A stretch of DNA of 64,000 bases from Gordionus sp. m RMFG-2023. Lineage: Eukaryota; Nematomorpha; Gordioida; Chordodea; Parachordodidae. The first letter of the stretch is position 1, and the number at the start of each line of letters is the position of its first letter. The stretch is taken from the NCBI RefSeq assembly GCF_954871325.1, contig NC_088775.1, forward strand, positions 11,013,561 to 11,077,560, given 5' to 3'. Positions 60,658-64,000 of this stretch are shown here, in pieces. The translations under genes were made by a program, and so were the position numbers. A model generated the notes under the pieces. The model searched no databases and was not told where the DNA came from. It saw only the letters and a list, made by a program, of their open reading frames with translations.

Positions 60658-61174
60658 ATGTCCTTTCAAAAAATATCGAAATATGTTATTAGTAAAGATT
60701 TTAGAAGTTATCTTCTCAGGTGATTTATAAATTATTTATAATATGACTAATTTTCTATCACTATTTATTTTAGTACGGTATGTAATTACAATTAATTATT
60801 AATTCATATTATGTTATAGCATTTTTGGGGACCGGGTAAATTATATATTTAAAGATTTTATTATGAATGTTTAAATATTATTAGTGGCAAATTGGGGCCT
60901 ACCAATTGCAGCAATTTTAGATTTTAAAAAGAGTCCAGAGATAATTAGTAGCAAAATGACTACTGGTTTTTATATTTTTTAATTACCTAAATAAACTAAA
61001 TATTTAGCTTTATGTATGTATTCATTAATGTTTATGAGGTTTGCATGGGTTGTGCAGCCCAGAAATTATTTACTTTTAGCATGTCATGCAACAAATGAAG
61101 CTGTCCAACTTGTTCAAGGATACCGATTGATTAGTTTCCGGTTGGAAATTTTATTGTTAACAAATAGATTATAA
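60658..61174 (+). CDS. MPC1: Mitochondrial pyruvate carrier 1, with 4-nt and 16-nt micro-exons
   Basis: Five exons: 60658-60719, 60774-60777, 60820-60835, 60885-60965 and 61008-61174 (TAA). Together they give exactly 109 residues, the length of human MPC1. Exon 1 starts [20 protein letters not shown]; joining exons 1-4 yields [20 protein letters not shown], and exon 5 reads [20 protein letters not shown] and [15 protein letters not shown], all close to the family. The 4-nt exon (TACG, completing Ser and adding Thr) lies between TTATTTTAG and GTATGTAA. The introns are 54, 42, 49 and 42 nt. MPC1 pairs with MPC2 in the inner mitochondrial membrane to import pyruvate. AATAAA overlaps the stop (61173-61178). 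Confidence 0.96.
60774..60777 (+). other. MPC1: 4-nt micro-exon of MPC1
   Basis: TACG between acceptor TTTATTTTAG and donor GTATGT. Exon 1 ends in phase 2 (LL plus AG) and exon 3 begins in phase 0 with HFWGP. Only these four bases restore the frame and supply the conserved Ser-Thr that precedes HFWGP in MPC1 proteins. Confidence 0.85.
60820..60835 (+). other. MPC1: 16-nt micro-exon of MPC1
   Basis: Encodes HFWGP plus the first base of Val. An in-frame TAG ends at 60819, so the exon cannot extend left; GTAAAT follows at 60836. Both flanking introns are under 50 nt. Confidence 0.92.
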
Positions 61175-62187
61175 TAAACTTATATAGATTTATGGGCAAA
61201 AAAGATTTAGCCTGAGCAATATAGACCATTGATACTATTTATTAGTCAAAACCTTAATGATGCCAAAATTGACATTCATTTAATCTCAATTTAATAATCT
61301 AAATTATATTTAAAGTGTAATATAATATATTGCTAACTGTTACAAATAATAATTGATTCATATATTTATACATAGAAATCAAAAATGGTATTAATTAATT
61401 TGATTTTTTTAAAATTATATAACTATTTACTTAAACCACCTGATAAAAGAATATTAAATTCTTGACATATAGATTAAAAAAAATAAATAGGTCTCATATC
61501 ATCTCATTTATATCTATTCTTTTTGTATTATCAAATTTATATAAGATGAACAAAATATAATATATTAGCAATTATCATCTCAAAAAAATTTCTGCTTATT
61601 TTAGACTCTTTGTTTAACTTTAACAAAATATGAAATTAATTTGAGCTTAAAAATCATTTGAGATGAAAAAATAATAATACTCTATATCCAGGAAGATCTT
61701 GCATAGTTAAACCTCTTTTTTTAGCAAAAATTTAAACTCCTTTTTACACTTGTTTGTAATACAAACCTAAGACCTCATTTATAGTTAACACAATTTACAT
61801 GATTTATTGCTCTGTAATTTATAAATGTAAGCAAATAATAAGTATAATTTTTAATTTAATGAATGAAATTGATGAAACAAGTTTCCAAGGATCTGCAATA
61901 ATAGCATTTTTTCCTTCCAGTTTCAGCTAAAAATCATTTTGGGTCAAACAAAAATATCACACCTAATATATTTTTTAAATCAACATTTTATTTACTTTAT
62001 TTACCCATTAATATAAATCAATTATTACATTGTTAAGTAAGATATCTTATTACCATGGTGACATTTGAATGATGTTTTATTAATATGAAAAATAAAATTG
62101 TCCATTAAAATTTTTATTTTATAAGAAAGTTAATTTTATAGAAAATAAGCAGTTTAATAAAATTGTTCAAAAGATAAAATATAATAT
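61175..62187. other. Downstream of MPC1; weak exon candidates only
   Basis: On the minus strand near 61680-61740 KKRGLTMQDLPGYRV and near 61850-61925 LKLEGKNAIIADPWKLVSSI are open after AG dinucleotides, but the plus strand of the second is also open (NEIDETSFQGSAIIAFFPSS). No family recognised and no consistent gene model. Confidence 0.2.
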
Positions 62188-62389
62188 TTAATATTTTATT
62201 CCAAAATATTGCACCGTATCATATTCATGGTTAATATTTGTTTTTGCTCTCCTTTTAATTTCAATTAGTTGCTGAGATACATTAAATTTTTAAAATTATA
62301 TTTTAGACATATTTTATATTTAAAATAACTTACATTTATTATCATGCCAAATTGCACACAGGAGTTAAAGCATGCATCATATATTTTTA
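62188..62389 (-). CDS. Possible two-exon 3' end of an unidentified gene
   Basis: Minus strand: 62389-62334 reads KIYDACFNSCVQFGMIIN and ends at a consensus GTAAGT donor; after a 62-nt intron with ATCTCAG acceptor, 62271-62188 reads QLIEIKRRAKTNINHEYD then TVQYFGIKY and a stop, in phase. Short AT-rich ORFs arise by chance here, so this is tentative. No family recognised. Confidence 0.3.
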
Positions 62390-62519
62390 CTATAATATAG
62401 ATCCCATAGTTTCAAAAGTTTGTGATTTAATTATTTGATATTTGGACACAAACTAATTAAAAATAATTTTTTATTTTTTTCTTCAAATTTCTATAATTTT
62501 CGTTCAAATTATAACTTAC

Positions 62520-62684
62520 CAGGGGCATCACTAACCTTCACAATCTCAGGGAGCTCATTTTTTTTTTAAATTTTCAAAATTACCTTCTTTTTTTTAATCT
62601 AACATTATCTAAAATTACCTATTTTTTTTAATTGTATAAAAAAATTTTTTTAAATTTTAGTCCCTTCTTCTAGTGATGCAATTG
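62520..62684. mobile_element. hAT-type MITE, reversed copy of the 4596 family
   Basis: CAGGGGCATCACTAACC at the left and (reversed) CAATTGCATCACTAGAAG at the right. The interior CTAACATTATCTAAAATTAC is the reverse complement of GATAATGTTAGCTAA-type sequence in the 4596 copy. Confidence 0.55.
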
Positions 62685-63599
62685 ACTTTTACTTTTAGCA
62701 TCGGTCAGTGAGTTGAAATATTATTTTAATTCTTATAACTCTTGAATTTAAGTTAAGATTTTGCAAAGGTAAAAATTTTAGACCCACCTCGGATTTTTTT
62801 TGTTTTAAAATTTTTTATTTTCAAAAACCCTGGTCTGATCTTAAAGTCACCTGGCAAAATACCACAATTTTAAAAATTTGAGATGATTTTTTTTGAAAAT
62901 TGGGGTATTTTTGTCCAATGTCATTTTGTACGTGGGTATTTTGTCAGGGGTACCTTTGTCTATGAATCGAGCATTTAATATTCATGTATTGCTCATATTT
63001 TCTTTCCTTTTGAAATAATTTACAAAATATATAGTCAATCAAATTAAAATTATTGAAAATAGCGAAAGATATAAAAAAGTCCAGGACAAGCCGGATACCT
63101 CTGCAAGTGACTTATTATGATAAATACCAATGAGTGAAATATTTACCCAATATACAAAAAATTATATGATATTTGTAATTTTATCCCTAGCAAATTCATA
63201 TTTATAACGTATAATTAATTTTTTAACATATTTTTTTTGAATCTCGTATCTTTGTTTTATCTGATCATTTATTATATTTTACCAAATGTTGGCCGCTCTA
63301 AATATCTGCACAAGGGTTCAAATCTTTTTTCACAAACCCTAATATGACTCCGAAGATCAATATGCCGAAAGTGGTAAATTAACAATTTTATTGAAGTTCA
63401 TAAATTTTTTTATCATTGAATATATTTTATTTAGCCAAAATTTTATTTGATTTTACATCATCAAACTTTTTATTTACTTTAGATTCATCACTTGATAAAG
63501 AAACCATAGAATTTTGAATAATTAAAAATTTTTTTTAGCTAGAATAAAATCCATTTTTGAGGTTAACATATTAAATTAACAGAACTTAAAGCCTCAAAG
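62685..63599. other. AT-rich stretch, no recognised gene
   Basis: I see no supported exon, RNA gene or bounded repeat here. Confidence 0.4.
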
Positions 63600-63872
63600 T
63601 TGAAAAAAAAGATATTGATAAGAAAATTTCTTCAGAAAAATAATCCAGAAGGTTATTTATTTTACCGCACTCTCTCAATGTCATTATATAATAACCCAAT
63701 ATATTTTTTGTACTGCTATGCAGATCATTTAAACCCCCAATTTTATTTAAAAAATCACTCCTATTTGTTTAGAAGCTTTAAAATAAATCCGAATTGGAAT
63801 AAGTGGGCTGAACATATTCACATTTACCCATTAAGTGTAGCTCTTGGTAGACCAATTCATGTATTCTGCCCT
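63600..63872 (+). pseudogene. Vertnin/OTU-like domain fragment
   Basis: The ORF reads GYLFYRTLSMSLYNNPIYFL, CYADHLNPQFYLKNHS, and near its end WAEHIHIYPLSVALGRPIHV. The pattern of an opening LFR-x-x-S-x-x-L helix and a closing W-x-x-x-x-x-x-x-x-L-S-x-x-L-G-R-P-I strand resembles the cysteine-peptidase-fold region of vertnin-like and OTU-like proteins seen in many invertebrate repeat families. The usual G-N-x-L-F opening is degenerate (GYLF). It ends at a TAA 125 bp before the window edge. Similarity is from memory and weak. Confidence 0.3.
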
Positions 63873-64000
63873 TAAATTCAGTACCCTGCATCCACGGACT
63901 GACGAAGAATTAAAAATATAAATTTACCTAACAAACTTTTTGTACTTCAAAAAGGAACTTTAATTGAGAAAATAACACTCTAAAAATTATAATTAATTTT

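Overview
This window looks like nuclear DNA of an invertebrate animal. It is very AT-rich, its genes are split by GT-AG introns, and the recognisable products are animal families: sidekick, SEC14L1/5, a CAP-domain secreted protein and mitochondrial pyruvate carrier 1. Many introns are tiny (about 42-66 nt), while others in the same genes run to several kilobases and are filled with transposons. I cannot name the phylum from this window.

Layout: (1) 1-2816 (+) is the 3' end of a sidekick-like adhesion receptor: last fibronectin III domain, transmembrane segment, cytoplasmic tail and C-terminal PDZ ligand. (2) 3276-4464 (-) is a CAP/SCP secreted-protein gene that converges on it. (3) 4.5-17 kb is mostly gene-poor: a hAT MITE, a 368-bp TTTC microsatellite, a mariner-like relic, one unidentified terminal exon at 9942-10087 (-), a G-rich island, nested MITEs and a tandem array of about 130-bp units. 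(4) 17.3-25.8 kb is a nested hAT cluster built as a large inverted repeat, with an RTE-like LINE (20367-23801, 16-bp target-site duplication) inside the hAT transposase sequence. (5) 27085-34579 is a 7.5-kb hAT element with perfect 8-bp target-site duplications, carrying a mirrored pair of LTR-element fossils. (6) 35-42 kb holds LTR fossils and two more hAT elements with clear target-site duplications.

(7) 42997-59469 (+) is a complete SEC14L1/5-like gene, 14 exons and about 873 codons, with PRELI, CRAL-TRIO and GOLD domains in the family order. Its introns carry a 610-bp pentanucleotide repeat and many hAT, Harbinger-like, piggyBac-like and LTR-type relics. (8) 60658-61174 (+) is a complete MPC1 gene of 109 codons, the family length, in five exons. 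Two of them are micro-exons of 4 and 16 nt. (9) 61.2-64 kb has a few weak exon candidates and one ORF with a vertnin/OTU-like flavour.

The four recognised host genes have unrelated jobs (cell adhesion, secretion, lipid transfer/signalling, mitochondrial import of pyruvate) and show no shared pathway. The strongest points for follow-up are the MPC1 micro-exons, the nested transposon architecture with exact target-site duplications, and the unidentified exon at 9942-10087.
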